The translations under genes and the position numbers were made by a program. Positions 16,710 to 25,024 of a stretch of DNA of 64,000 nucleotides are shown here, one piece after another. The stretch spans positions 959,829 through 1,023,828 of the forward strand of contig JADJXA010000002.1 in NCBI GenBank assembly GCA_016716065.1, in the 5' to 3' direction. Below the pieces are notes generated by a model that worked only from the letters and a program-made list of their open reading frames with translations, was not told where the DNA came from and ran no database searches. Source of the DNA: Candidatus Leptovillus gracilis (lineage in GTDB: Bacteria > Chloroflexota > Anaerolineae > Promineifilales > Promineifilaceae). Every line of letters starts with the position of its first letter. Within the stretch, counting starts at the first letter, position 1.

Positions 16710-18608
16710 CTAAAATGGGTACAGCCGCGGCAAAATAAGCAGGGTAACGATGAGCGTCAGGAAGATGAGCGGCACACCCACTTTTACATAATCAAAAAAA
16801 CGATACCCACCCGCGCCCATCACCAGCGTATTGGACGGCGAGGCGACCGGCGTGGCAAAGGCCATCGAAGCGGCAATGCCCACAGCCATCAGAAAGCCAT
16901 AAGGCTCCACGCCCAATGTTTGGGCAGAGGCTAACGCGACGGGGGCCACAACAACGGCCGTTGCCGTATTAGAGATAAACTGGGTAAACAACGAAGTTAA
17001 TAGAAACAGCCCGGCCATAATCGCCAGCGGGCCAAATTGCCCGAAGGCGTTTACCAGCCCAGTGGCCGCCAGGCTGATCAACCCCACTTTTTGCAGCGCC
17101 ACGCTCATCGGAATCATCCCAGCGATCAGCACCACACTTTTCCAATCAATCGCCTGATACGCCTCATCCATCGTCAGGCAGCCGGTGAGAATCATCACCA
17201 GACCGGCGGCCAGGGCTACCGTCACCAACGGCAAGACTTCGCCAATCATAAAGACCAGCATCAGCAGCAGCACCCCTAGAGCGATCATCGCTTTTTGCCG
17301 TTTGGGTTGGGCCAGCATGGTCTCCGGCTGGCCAACGACGACAAAATCGCGCCGCCGGTCGCGCAGGGCAACGATGTCTTGCCAGCGCCCTTGTACCAGC
17401 AGCGTATCGCCAAACTCCATTTTGTGCTCGCGCAGGTCGGTCTCATCCTGACCCGTCGCCGATTTGATGCCCAACACCTTCAGGCCATATGTTTTGCTAA
17501 AGCGTGTGTCTACCAGGGTATGACCAATCAGGTTGGAGCGCGGCGGCAGCAGCACTTCAGCCACGCCGACTTCCTCGTCCAGGTGCGACTCGTGTTCGCC
17601 GCTGCCGGCGCTGTTGATGGCCTGGACGCCCAGACTCCAGACGGCCGCAGCGTGTCCCACATGGCGTCCTTCCCCCTGAACCACCAGAATGTCATCCACT
17701 TCCAACACCGTGTCGGCCTCTGGAACCAGGGCGCGGCGGCGGATTTCTTGGGGCTGATGGTGACTGTTACGGCCGTTGCGCCCGCGCACAATGCGTAAGG
17801 CCGGGCGTGGTTCTTCGCGCCGCAGCACCTCCAGCACGGTGATGTGCGATTGGTCGCCCAAATGGGCCTCGGCCAACGATTTGCCGATGAGCCGGGACCA
17901 CAGCCGCACGCGCAAACGAAAGATGTTGTTGGGCAGACGATACCGTTCCACCAACTCTGTCGTGGATTCTCGCTCTGGTTCGGCTGTCGGCTTCAACCGC
18001 GCCGGCAGCAGTTTACGCCCCACAAACAGCAAGTAGACCGCCCCGACGGCCACTAATACCACACCCACCGGCGTGTAGCTGAAGAAAGTGAAGGGGCGAT
18101 AACCGTTTTCTTGCAGCAGTTCGCTAACAATAATGTTGGGCGGTGTGCCAATGAGCGTGACCGCCCCGCCTAACAGCGAGCCGTAAGCCAGTGGTATTAA
18201 CAGTTTGGATGGGCTGATGTGGGCCGAGCGGGCCAGAATGATGACCGCCGGTAACAACACGGCCACTGTGCCGGTATCGCTCATGAAGCTAGACAACAGC
18301 GCTACCGCCAAAATCAGGACAATGGTCAGCTTTTTCTCGTCTGTCCCGGCAACGGCTAACACCCGCCGGCCGATCATGCCGGCCAGCCCGGTTTGCAGTA
18401 TGGCTCCGCCAACAACAAAAAGGGCGACAATGGTGATAACGGCCGTATTGGAAAAGCCAGAAATCGCTTCGGCCGGCGTCAGAACGTCGGTTACCATTAA
18501 GCTAACAACCACGCCGATGGCGACCACGTCCACCCGCAGTTTTTCCGTCAAAAACAGGATGACGGCCGTTATTAAAATGCCCAGAACCAGCCAGGCTTCT
18601 AAAGTCAT
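16710..18608 (-). CDS. SLC13-family permease with two RCK_C (TrkA-C) domains
   Basis: The 632-aa protein has membrane helices in two blocks (residues about 1-195 and 410-632) flanking a cytoplasmic region of about 215 residues with two TrkA-C/RCK_C-like modules (LWSRLIGKSLAEAHL; RSNLIGHTLVDTRFSKTYGLKVLGI). The signatures SDTGTVAVLLPAV, GSLLGGAVTLIGTPPNIIVS and SNTATAVVVAPVALA are the SNT motifs of the divalent-anion:sodium symporter superfamily. Relatives move sulfate, dicarboxylates or other anions; the substrate is not fixed by these motifs. The start is an ATG with an AGGAACC-type RBS upstream. Confidence 0.88.
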   Translation of the reverse strand: MTLEAWLVLGILITAVILFLTEKLRVDVVAIGVVVSLMVTDVLTPAEAISGFSNTAVITIVALFVVGGAILQTGLAGMIGRRVLAVAGTDEKKLTIVLILAVALLSSFMSDTGTVAVLLPAVIILARSAHISPSKLLIPLAYGSLLGGAVTLIGTPPNIIVSELLQENGYRPFTFFSYTPVGVVLVAVGAVYLLFVGRKLLPARLKPTAEPERESTTELVERYRLPNNIFRLRVRLWSRLIGKSLAEAHLGDQSHITVLEVLRREEPRPALRIVRGRNGRNSHHQPQEIRRRALVPEADTVLEVDDILVVQGEGRHVGHAAAVWSLGVQAINSAGSGEHESHLDEEVGVAEVLLPPRSNLIGHTLVDTRFSKTYGLKVLGIKSATGQDETDLREHKMEFGDTLLVQGRWQDIVALRDRRRDFVVVGQPETMLAQPKRQKAMIALGVLLLMLVFMIGEVLPLVTVALAAGLVMILTGCLTMDEAYQAIDWKSVVLIAGMIPMSVALQKVGLISLAATGLVNAFGQFGPLAIMAGLFLLTSLFTQFISNTATAVVVAPVALASAQTLGVEPYGFLMAVGIAASMAFATPVASPSNTLVMGAGGYRFFDYVKVGVPLIFLTLIVTLLILPRLYPF

Positions 18609-18792
18609 ATCAGGTTCCTCTTGTTAATTTTGCAGTTAGCTGGCTGCTCAATCGGCTCCGCCAACACCGCGTTTGATTGTGAAAAATTGTTCAAGCCCTC
18701 ATTATATTCAATAGACTGCAACCTGATTATAGGTAAAACGTGTCAATTCCACAGGTGGCAACTTGGGCAGTTGTCGGTAGAATCGGGCGCTT

Positions 18793-21282
18793 ATGAGTGA
18801 AAAACGACTGCTGGCCGTCATTTTGGGCCTGTTCATGCTGCTCGGCGTCACCTACGCCATCGTCACCCCGGTGTTTGAAGCGTCTGACGAACTGTGGCAT
18901 TACCCCATGATCCAACATCTGGCGAACGGCAATCCGCTGCCGGTGCAGGTGTTCGACCCGGCGTTGGCCGGGCCGTGGAAGCAGGAAGCCAGCCAGCCGC
19001 CGCTCTATTACTACCTCGGCGCGGCCCTCACCTTTTGGCTAGACACCTCAGACATGGCCGAGGTGCGCTGGCTGAATCCCCATGTGGACAACGGCATCAT
19101 CACCGAAGACGGCAACATCAACCTGGCGATCCATGACCCATCCTGGAACCCCTGGCAGGGCACGCTGCTGGCGGTGCGCATTGTGCGCCTTTTTTCGGTG
19201 TTCTTAAGCGCCGGCACGGTGCTGCTGACGTATCTCATCGCCAAAACCATTGCCCCGGACAGGCCGGAAGTGGCGTTGGGGGCAGCGGCAGTGAACGCTT
19301 TTTTACCTATGTTTCTCTTCATCAGCGGGGCGGTGAACAACGACAACCTGGCGATTTTGCTGGCTTCGCTGGCCGTATGGCTGATGGTGAAGAGGATTGC
19401 GGATTGTGGATTGCGGATTGCGGACTGCGGACTGCGGCGTTCAACGCCTGAGGCCAAATTGGCCGCGCCCGGTTACCAACTTCTTCTCGGCGTGGTTATT
19501 GGTCTGGCGCTGCTGACCAAAGAGGGGACGTTTGCGCTGCTGCCGTTGGCCTGGGGCACGACTTTTATGGCGTTGTGGTTGGCGCAGGTGGGGGAGAACG
19601 GCCGTACCCTCTCCATCCGCCAGCTTGCCAGCCTATTGGTCCGCTCGCTGCTGCACTTTGCCTTGCTCCTGGTTCCGGTGCTGCTTATTGCCGGTTGGTG
19701 GTATTACCGCAACATCGTTTTGTATGGTGACTTTTTGGGCTGGAACGCTTTTATCGCCGTGCTTGGTTCCCGCGCCCAGCCCGCCTCCCTGGCCCAACTT
19801 TGGGACGAGCGCGTCGGTTTTATGATGTCTTTTTGGGGCCTGTTTGGCGGCGTGAATGTGCCGATGCCGCTGTGGATTTACACCGTGCTGAATGGCGTAT
19901 TGCTAACGGCCGTATTCGGCTTCCTGGTCTATCTGGGGCAAGAGCTGCGCAGTTGGCGGTTGGAAATCGGCGCAAAAAAACGCAATCCCCAATCGTCAAT
20001 CCTTCGGCAAGCTCAGGACCAATCGTCAATGTCGCTGCGCGACGGCTTCGCCCCTGTCAACCGCCAATGTCGCTGCGCAACGGCTTTGCCCCTGCCAATC
20101 GCCAATCTCCTCTACTTCGTCGCTTCCCGCTTTGGCCTGGTGGTCTGCCTGCTGTTCGCCTTCGCGGTGGTCTTTGGCCTGGTGCAGTGGGCCACCACCA
20201 CCTGGTCGTCGCAGGGGCGGCTGGTGTTTACGGCCGTTTCTGCCCTATCTATTCTACTGGTCTTAGGTTTGGTGGGCTGGCTGCCACGCCGCCCGGCGCG
20301 TTGGGCCGTCGGCGGCCTGGGCCTGTTCATGTTTGGCGTGGCCGCGCTGGCCCCCTGGTTGTGGATTCAACCGGCTTACCAGCCGCCCGTTTGGGCCGCT
20401 TTGCCGGCCGCGCCGGCCGTCACCTTTGGCGATGCGCTGCGGCTGGTAGGGTATGCGGTGGAAGACACGGCCGCTGCCCCTGGCGGCGCGGTGTGGCTGA
20501 CGTTGGAATGGGAAGCGCTGGCCCCGTTGGACCGGGACTGGACTGTTTTTGTCCACCTGAACGACCCCGTACTGGGCCGTCCCATCGCCCAACGTGACAT
20601 GTATCCCGGACAAGGGCTGCTGGCGACGCGGCTGTTGGAACCGGGACAGCGCATCGTCAACCGCTACCGGTTGGCCGTGCCGGTAACGGCCGTTGCTCCG
20701 GCCGATTTACAGGTGATGGTCGGTCTGTATGATTACGCCACCTGCCCGGCCTGCCAGCGGCTGCCCATCACCGCCGCCGCGCCGTCAGTGGTGACAAACC
20801 AGAACGCGGCGCAGATTGGCGCTGTGGCGTTAACGGCCGTGCCTGGCGCATATCCCAACCCCACATCGGTTAACTTTGGCAATCAACTAGAACTGGTCGG
20901 TTTTGCATTGGCGCCGCGCCGGGCGCTGCCAGGGCAGACGGTGGACCTGACGCTGTATTGGCGGGCGATACGGCCGTTGAGCAAAAATTACACCTTCTTC
21001 GCTCAGGTGGTAGACCCGGACACCACCCGCTGGGCGGCGCAAGATTTGCCGTCTGAAAGTTTGCCTAAACCCACGTCGCAGTGGCCGGTGGGTGAGGTAC
21101 AATCTACCTTAATGTCCCTCACGCTGGCGGCCGACACGCCGGCCGATGTGTATCCCATCATTATTGGCTTGTACACGCTGGAAGATGGGCAGTTTCAGCG
21201 GCTGCAACTGGTGACGGCGAACGGCCGTATCACCCAAGACGACTTTTTAACCCTGACGCTGCTGCGCGTTGACGCACCGTAA
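18793..21282 (+). CDS. GT39-like polytopic membrane glycosyltransferase with two C-terminal beta-sandwich repeats
   Basis: The N-terminal signature VFEASDELWHYPMIQHLA followed by SQPPLYYYLGA is typical of polytopic PMT/GT39-type transferases that use lipid-linked sugars; the acidic ED pair sits at the first external loop. About ten membrane helices follow. After residue about 530 come two copies of an external beta-sandwich of about 120 residues (each opening FGDALRLVGYA or FGNQLELVGFA). Two in-frame insertions look foreign: ADCGLRIADCGLRR near residue 205, and QSSILRQAQDQSSMSLRDG near residue 400. They are translated dispersed repeats found elsewhere in noncoding DNA. The gene stays open through both. 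Confidence 0.78.
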   Translation: MSEKRLLAVILGLFMLLGVTYAIVTPVFEASDELWHYPMIQHLANGNPLPVQVFDPALAGPWKQEASQPPLYYYLGAALTFWLDTSDMAEVRWLNPHVDNGIITEDGNINLAIHDPSWNPWQGTLLAVRIVRLFSVFLSAGTVLLTYLIAKTIAPDRPEVALGAAAVNAFLPMFLFISGAVNNDNLAILLASLAVWLMVKRIADCGLRIADCGLRRSTPEAKLAAPGYQLLLGVVIGLALLTKEGTFALLPLAWGTTFMALWLAQVGENGRTLSIRQLASLLVRSLLHFALLLVPVLLIAGWWYYRNIVLYGDFLGWNAFIAVLGSRAQPASLAQLWDERVGFMMSFWGLFGGVNVPMPLWIYTVLNGVLLTAVFGFLVYLGQELRSWRLEIGAKKRNPQSSILRQAQDQSSMSLRDGFAPVNRQCRCATALPLPIANLLYFVASRFGLVVCLLFAFAVVFGLVQWATTTWSSQGRLVFTAVSALSILLVLGLVGWLPRRPARWAVGGLGLFMFGVAALAPWLWIQPAYQPPVWAALPAAPAVTFGDALRLVGYAVEDTAAAPGGAVWLTLEWEALAPLDRDWTVFVHLNDPVLGRPIAQRDMYPGQGLLATRLLEPGQRIVNRYRLAVPVTAVAPADLQVMVGLYDYATCPACQRLPITAAAPSVVTNQNAAQIGAVALTAVPGAYPNPTSVNFGNQLELVGFALAPRRALPGQTVDLTLYWRAIRPLSKNYTFFAQVVDPDTTRWAAQDLPSESLPKPTSQWPVGEVQSTLMSLTLAADTPADVYPIIIGLYTLEDGQFQRLQLVTANGRITQDDFLTLTLLRVDAP
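19394..19440. repeat. GGATTGCGGATT short-word repeat inside a gene
   Basis: About five imperfect 9-bp units (GATTGCGGA, GATTGTGGA) in a row, translated as IADCGLR repeats. The same words occur between genes at 11150-11172. Confidence 0.65.
19986..20110. repeat. dispersed repeat cluster inside the GT39-like gene
   Basis: It contains a copy of the CTTCGGCAAGCTCAGGACC repeat, then two tandem copies (20028-20065 and 20066-20103) of a 38-bp unit beginning AATGTCGCTGCGC and containing GGCTT(C/T)GCCCCTG. A third copy of the 38-bp unit, inverted, lies between genes at about 59320-59365. Confidence 0.7.
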
Positions 21283-21361
21283 CCATTCGTTGATCAAGAC
21301 CTGATAGGTTTTCAGAAATCTGCCAGGTCTGACTGCACCTCATGCAAGGAGAACAAACAAC

Positions 21362-22471
21362 ATGGAAAATCCCCTGGTAGAACTGCACGCTTACGGACAA
21401 AGTTTTTGGTATGACAATATCCGTCGCAGGCTGCTGCAAGATGGCACGTTGCAGCATTTAATTGTGGAAGATGGCTTGCGCGGCATGACCTCTAATCCAT
21501 CTATTTTTGAAAAAGCTATTGGTGGCAGCGATGATTATGATGCCCAACTGCGACAGCTCGTGGCCGATGGGGCCGACGAAACAGCTATTTACGAAGCCCT
21601 GGTCCTGGCTGATATTCAAACCGCCTGCGACCTGTTTGCCGAATTGTACGTCCTCTCGGAGCGGGAAGATGGTTATGTCAGCCTGGAAGTGTCGCCTTAC
21701 CTGGCGCGCGATACGGCCGGTACGGTGGCTGAGGCGCAGCGTTTGTTTACGGCCGTCAACCGCCCCAACCTGATGATCAAGGTCCCGGCGACGCCCCAGG
21801 GCATCCCGGCTATTCGCCAATTGATCGGTGAAGGCATCAATGTCAACGTGACGCTGATGTTCAGCCTGGCCCATTATGAAGCAGTGGCCAATGCCTACAT
21901 AGACGGCCTGCGCCACCTGGTGGGCAAAGGCGGCGACCCGCGCAAAGTGGCGTCCGTGGCTTCCTTTTTTGTCAGCCGGGTGGATACGGCCGTAGACGCC
22001 GAACTGAACCAACGTGATGATCCGGCTGTGCCGGCGCTGATGGGCAAAACGGCCGTCGCCAACAGCAAAATCGTCTACCAGCGCTTTAAGGAACTGTTTC
22101 ACGGTCCGGCCTTTGCCGACCTGGCCGCCGCCGGGGCGATGGTGCAGCGCCTGCTGTGGGCCTCCACCAGCGCCAAGAACCCCGCCTATTCACCCACCCT
22201 GTATATAGACGAATTGATCGGACCACAGACAGTCTCCACCATTCCACCGGAGACAGTAGATGCGTTTCGGGCCAACGGCCGTGTGGCCTACACCCTGGAA
22301 CAAGACCTGCCGGCCGCCCAGTCCGTTTTAGACCACCTGGACAGACTAAATATCTCGCTTGACCAGGTTACTGAGCAACTGCAAGAAAAAGGCGTAGACG
22401 CCTTTGCCCACTCCTTTAGCCAACTCATGGACGCCATTGCCAGCAAACGCCGCCCAGCCATCGCAAATTAG
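21362..22471 (+). CDS. tal: transaldolase
   Basis: The 369-aa protein matches the long bacterial transaldolase subfamily: WYDNIRRRLLQDGTL, GMTSNPSIFEKAI, and the Schiff-base lysine in NLMIKVPATPQGIPAI. SVASFFVSRVDTAVD and WASTSAKNPAYSPTLYIDELIG are further signatures. The enzyme transfers dihydroxyacetone units between sedoheptulose-7-P and glyceraldehyde-3-P in the pentose phosphate pathway. CAAGGAGAACAAACA provides a strong RBS. Some relatives are fused to glucose-6-phosphate isomerase; this one ends as a single domain. A TTCG-loop terminator follows. Confidence 0.95.
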   Translation: MENPLVELHAYGQSFWYDNIRRRLLQDGTLQHLIVEDGLRGMTSNPSIFEKAIGGSDDYDAQLRQLVADGADETAIYEALVLADIQTACDLFAELYVLSEREDGYVSLEVSPYLARDTAGTVAEAQRLFTAVNRPNLMIKVPATPQGIPAIRQLIGEGINVNVTLMFSLAHYEAVANAYIDGLRHLVGKGGDPRKVASVASFFVSRVDTAVDAELNQRDDPAVPALMGKTAVANSKIVYQRFKELFHGPAFADLAAAGAMVQRLLWASTSAKNPAYSPTLYIDELIGPQTVSTIPPETVDAFRANGRVAYTLEQDLPAAQSVLDHLDRLNISLDQVTEQLQEKGVDAFAHSFSQLMDAIASKRRPAIAN

Positions 22472-22483
22472 CTGCGCCACCAG

Positions 22484-22510
22484 AGTATGCTTCGGCGTAC
22501 TTTCTGTTTT
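22484..22510 (+). terminator. intrinsic terminator of tal
   Basis: A 7-bp stem AGTATGC/GCGTACT (one G-T pair) is closed by a TTCG tetraloop and followed by TTCTGTTTT. It starts 13 bp after the transaldolase stop. Confidence 0.7.
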
Positions 22511-22555
22511 AGCCCGGGAATTTATTCCCTGGTGCTGGCAGTGCCCGAATGTGAA

Positions 22556-22585
22556 TTGCCCCCGCTTATGGGCCTATGCTACAAT
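22556..22585 (+). promoter_or_regulatory. candidate sigma70-type promoter upstream of the cNMP-domain gene
   Basis: TTGCCC at 22556-22561 and TACAAT at 22580-22585 with an 18-bp spacer, about 120 bp before the start codon. A second -10-like TATACT is at 22605-22610. The leader also carries ACATTTTTGTCACC and CATCTTGTCAGC words. Confidence 0.45.
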
Positions 22586-22705
22586 CTTTTCTGGTATAGG
22601 CTGTTATACTCGCAAGGGTCATAATCTGACATTTTTGTCACCTTGTCAGATGTCATCTTGTCAGCTATAGCTCGCTCGTCTGCCGGGCAGCAAAGGTGGT
22701 AGAAC

Positions 22706-23215
22706 ATGCAACCAAGTATTGTCGCAATCCTGGCCGTAACCGACATTTTTGACAGCTTCACCCCCACGCAATTAGAACTGGTCGCGGCTATCTGCGAACC
22801 GGGGACGTATCGGCAGGGGGAAGTGCTGCTGCGCGAATATGAAAACAGCAGCGCTTTATACGTCATCGCCCGTGGCAGTGTGGAGATTTACGTCAGCCCA
22901 GACCTGGTTGGCGATGCCCCGCAGCCTGGCCTGGAGGCAATCAAACTGGCAGAACTGCGCCAGGGCCAGGTGACAGGCGAGGTAGCGCTGGTAGACCAGG
23001 GCACACGCTCGGCTACGGTGCGGGTCAGCCGCGACGATACCTACCTGCTTAAAATTGCCCGCCATCGGCTGATGCTGTTGTGCGATACATACCCCGAATT
23101 GGGTTATAAACTGATGAAAAATCTGGCCGCCGACCTGGCCTTCAAAATCCGCAACACCGATCTGACGGTGCGCCAATTGCAGCTAATGCTCTCCCAATCC
23201 AAAATGAAAAGTTAG
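22706..23215 (+). CDS. cyclic-nucleotide-binding domain protein (no HTH)
   Basis: The 169-aa protein is a CAP-type effector domain: FDSFTPTQLELVAAICE, GEVLLREYENSSALYVIARGSVEIY and GEVALVDQGTRSATVRV fit the cNMP fold, whose phosphate-binding cassette normally reads GExALL...RxA. The Arg of that cassette is present as TRSATV. No helix-turn-helix follows, so it is a stand-alone sensor or signalling subunit. The stop codon TAG is the first half-unit of the adjoining (AGCGAG)n microsatellite. Confidence 0.82.
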   Translation: MQPSIVAILAVTDIFDSFTPTQLELVAAICEPGTYRQGEVLLREYENSSALYVIARGSVEIYVSPDLVGDAPQPGLEAIKLAELRQGQVTGEVALVDQGTRSATVRVSRDDTYLLKIARHRLMLLCDTYPELGYKLMKNLAADLAFKIRNTDLTVRQLQLMLSQSKMKS

Positions 23216-23386
23216 AGCGAGAGCGAGAGCGAGAGCGAGAGCGAGAGCGAGAGCGAGAGCGAGAGCGAGAGCGAGAGCGAGAGCGAGAGCGAGAGCGAGA
23301 GCGAGAGCGAGAGCGAGAGGAAGAGCTGGAGCGAGAGGAAGAGCGAGAGCGAGAGGAAGAGCTGGAGCGAGAAGAAGAATTCGGGC
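23215..23386. repeat. (GAGCGA) hexanucleotide microsatellite, 17 perfect units plus degenerate tail
   Basis: Seventeen perfect GAGCGA units fill 23215-23316. Degenerate units with GAGGAA and GAGCTG continue to about 23386. It starts at the last base of the cNMP-domain stop codon. In that reading frame the DNA beyond the stop would encode alternating Ser-Glu. Confidence 0.95.
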
Positions 23387-23390
23387 AATA

Positions 23391-23421
23391 CTCTAGCTCT
23401 AGCTCTAGCTCTAGCTCTAGC
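23391..23421. repeat. (TAGCTC) hexanucleotide repeat at the IS border
   Basis: About five units of CTCTAG/AGCTCT. The left end of the insertion element lies in the last unit, at a CTAG. Confidence 0.9.
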
Positions 23422-25003
23422 AGGCTGTCGGAAAAATATCTTCTGAAGGCCCGATGATAGACAAATAACGATTTCAAAGCATCAAGACAAGCAGTTTGCA
23501 ACTCATATTGGCCTCATTACCATGAATTTTGCACGGTTTTACAGCCCGTTTTCGGGCATCAGGCAGGGGGCAATAACGCCCCCATCAACCAACCTGCAAG
23601 GTATGCAATCGTTTCAAGTTGTAAGCCAGACAAACCAATGTCCATTCGCCACCGGCAGCAACCAGGCCTCGCAGAGAAAACTGACGGAAACCCAAGGTTT
23701 CCTTGATGATACCGATAACCGGTTCAACCGTCGATTTGCGCAAACGGTAGGTGGCTTTGCCGAGGGTGGTCTGCAGTTTGTAAGCCATTTGCTCTTTGAC
23801 GGAAGCATCATTGGGTGGCGGGTTGGGATTGTCCAGGAAAAAGGCACGCCAACCCTGATGGTGTGGGCTGCGACCGGTGGCGATGTAGGGGTCAATGCCG
23901 CGCGCTTCCAAGCTGGCGATGTTGTTTTCGCTGAAATAGCCGGTGTCCAAATTGACCTTTTTCGGCTGACCCACGACTGGTGGTACGGTGTCGAGAGTTG
24001 GCAGGGCGGCCTGTTTATCGTTGGTATGGTCACACAACCAATTGCCCACTACCAGACGACTGTCATGGTCAACCACTACCTGGACGTTATAATGTTGGTC
24101 AAAGCCGCTGTTGGTGGCGTTTTTCATGATGCGCGATTCGGGGTCGGTGAAGTTGTACTGGTCTTTATCTCTGGGTCCTGGAGTGGGTGGCTGCGGTGGT
24201 TTGCCCGGCGGCTTTTTTCCCTGTGGGTCGGTCTTTTCGGCCCGGGCTTGCATCTTGGCCTCGTATTCGGCTTGCTCGGCTTCATACCGGGCCTGGGCGC
24301 GTTCCTCCAGCACCTTCTTGGCTTCGGCCAGCCGCGCCAATTGCTGCTGGCGTCGGGCAATCTCATCGGGAATGTTCATCTCTTCGGGCAGTTGTCCTCC
24401 ATCGGCAACTTCAGCCAAAGTGAACAACTCCTCGACTTCGGCTTGCAGATAGGCTTCGATAGCCAACAGCCGCTGGTAACTGACCGCTTTGCTCTTGGAC
24501 GCATCGGCATGGATTTTGCTGCCATCCAGACTGACGTTACCCAATTGCAAATAGCCCATCGCCTGGGCAATCAACAGTATCTGGACAAACAACTCTTTCA
24601 GTTCAGCCAGAAATTGTTGGCGGAAAGCCGCAATCGTGTCATGGTCGGGGTGCATGTCACCGGTAATGAAACGAAAGGGAATCACCTCATGGGTGGCGCG
24701 TTCAATCTTGCGCGAACTGAATACGCCGCTGGCATAGCTGTAGAACAGCAATCCCAACATCACTTCCGGGGCGTATGGTGGCGCACCCTGCTCGCTATAC
24801 TTTCTATACATGATCCCCAAATCAAGTTGGGCGACGACAGCGACAATGAAGCGAGCCAAATGGTCGGGTGGCAGGACATCGCGCAAGGTGATTTGCAGGT
24901 CCAGGGTCTTTTCGTAATCAGCAGTTCTGAATTTTCTTGCCATACCCAAAGTTTACACCGAAATCATTTTTGTTCGGAGAAACGTATCTTCTCCGACAAG
25001 CTG
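23421..25003. mobile_element. complete IS1182-family insertion sequence, about 1.58 kb
   Basis: The left end CAGGCTGTCGGAAAAATAT and the complement of the right end, CAGCTTGTCGGAGAAGATA, are imperfect terminal inverted repeats differing at about 4 of 19 positions. CTAG flanks both ends (23417-23420 and 25004-25007), consistent with a 4-bp target duplication. One intact transposase gene is inside. The element sits between the cNMP-domain gene and the cinA-like gene, 21 bp before the latter. Confidence 0.85.
23585..24943 (-). CDS. IS1182-family transposase
   Basis: The 452-aa product starts MARKFRTADYEKTLDLQ and carries the DUF772-type N-terminal domain (LPPDHLARFIVAVVAQLDL, YAPEVMLGLLFYSYASG). 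The DDE catalytic core follows: LDGSKIHADAS for the first Asp, VNLDTGYFSENN for the second, and VEPVIGIIKETLGFRQFSLRG for the Glu. A Lys/Glu/Gln-rich coiled region and a Pro/Gly-rich segment separate the first and second acidic residues. The ATG at 24943 is chosen over a TTG two codons upstream. The frame is intact, so the element is potentially active. Confidence 0.93.
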   Translation of the reverse strand: MARKFRTADYEKTLDLQITLRDVLPPDHLARFIVAVVAQLDLGIMYRKYSEQGAPPYAPEVMLGLLFYSYASGVFSSRKIERATHEVIPFRFITGDMHPDHDTIAAFRQQFLAELKELFVQILLIAQAMGYLQLGNVSLDGSKIHADASKSKAVSYQRLLAIEAYLQAEVEELFTLAEVADGGQLPEEMNIPDEIARRQQQLARLAEAKKVLEERAQARYEAEQAEYEAKMQARAEKTDPQGKKPPGKPPQPPTPGPRDKDQYNFTDPESRIMKNATNSGFDQHYNVQVVVDHDSRLVVGNWLCDHTNDKQAALPTLDTVPPVVGQPKKVNLDTGYFSENNIASLEARGIDPYIATGRSPHHQGWRAFFLDNPNPPPNDASVKEQMAYKLQTTLGKATYRLRKSTVEPVIGIIKETLGFRQFSLRGLVAAGGEWTLVCLAYNLKRLHTLQVG

Positions 25004-25024
25004 CTAGCTATTTTCAAGGGGGCC

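Noticed and set aside
23142..23501. Arg/Ser-rich minus-strand frame over the microsatellite
   Set aside because: It is only the translation of the hexamer repeat; no start, fold or RBS supports it.
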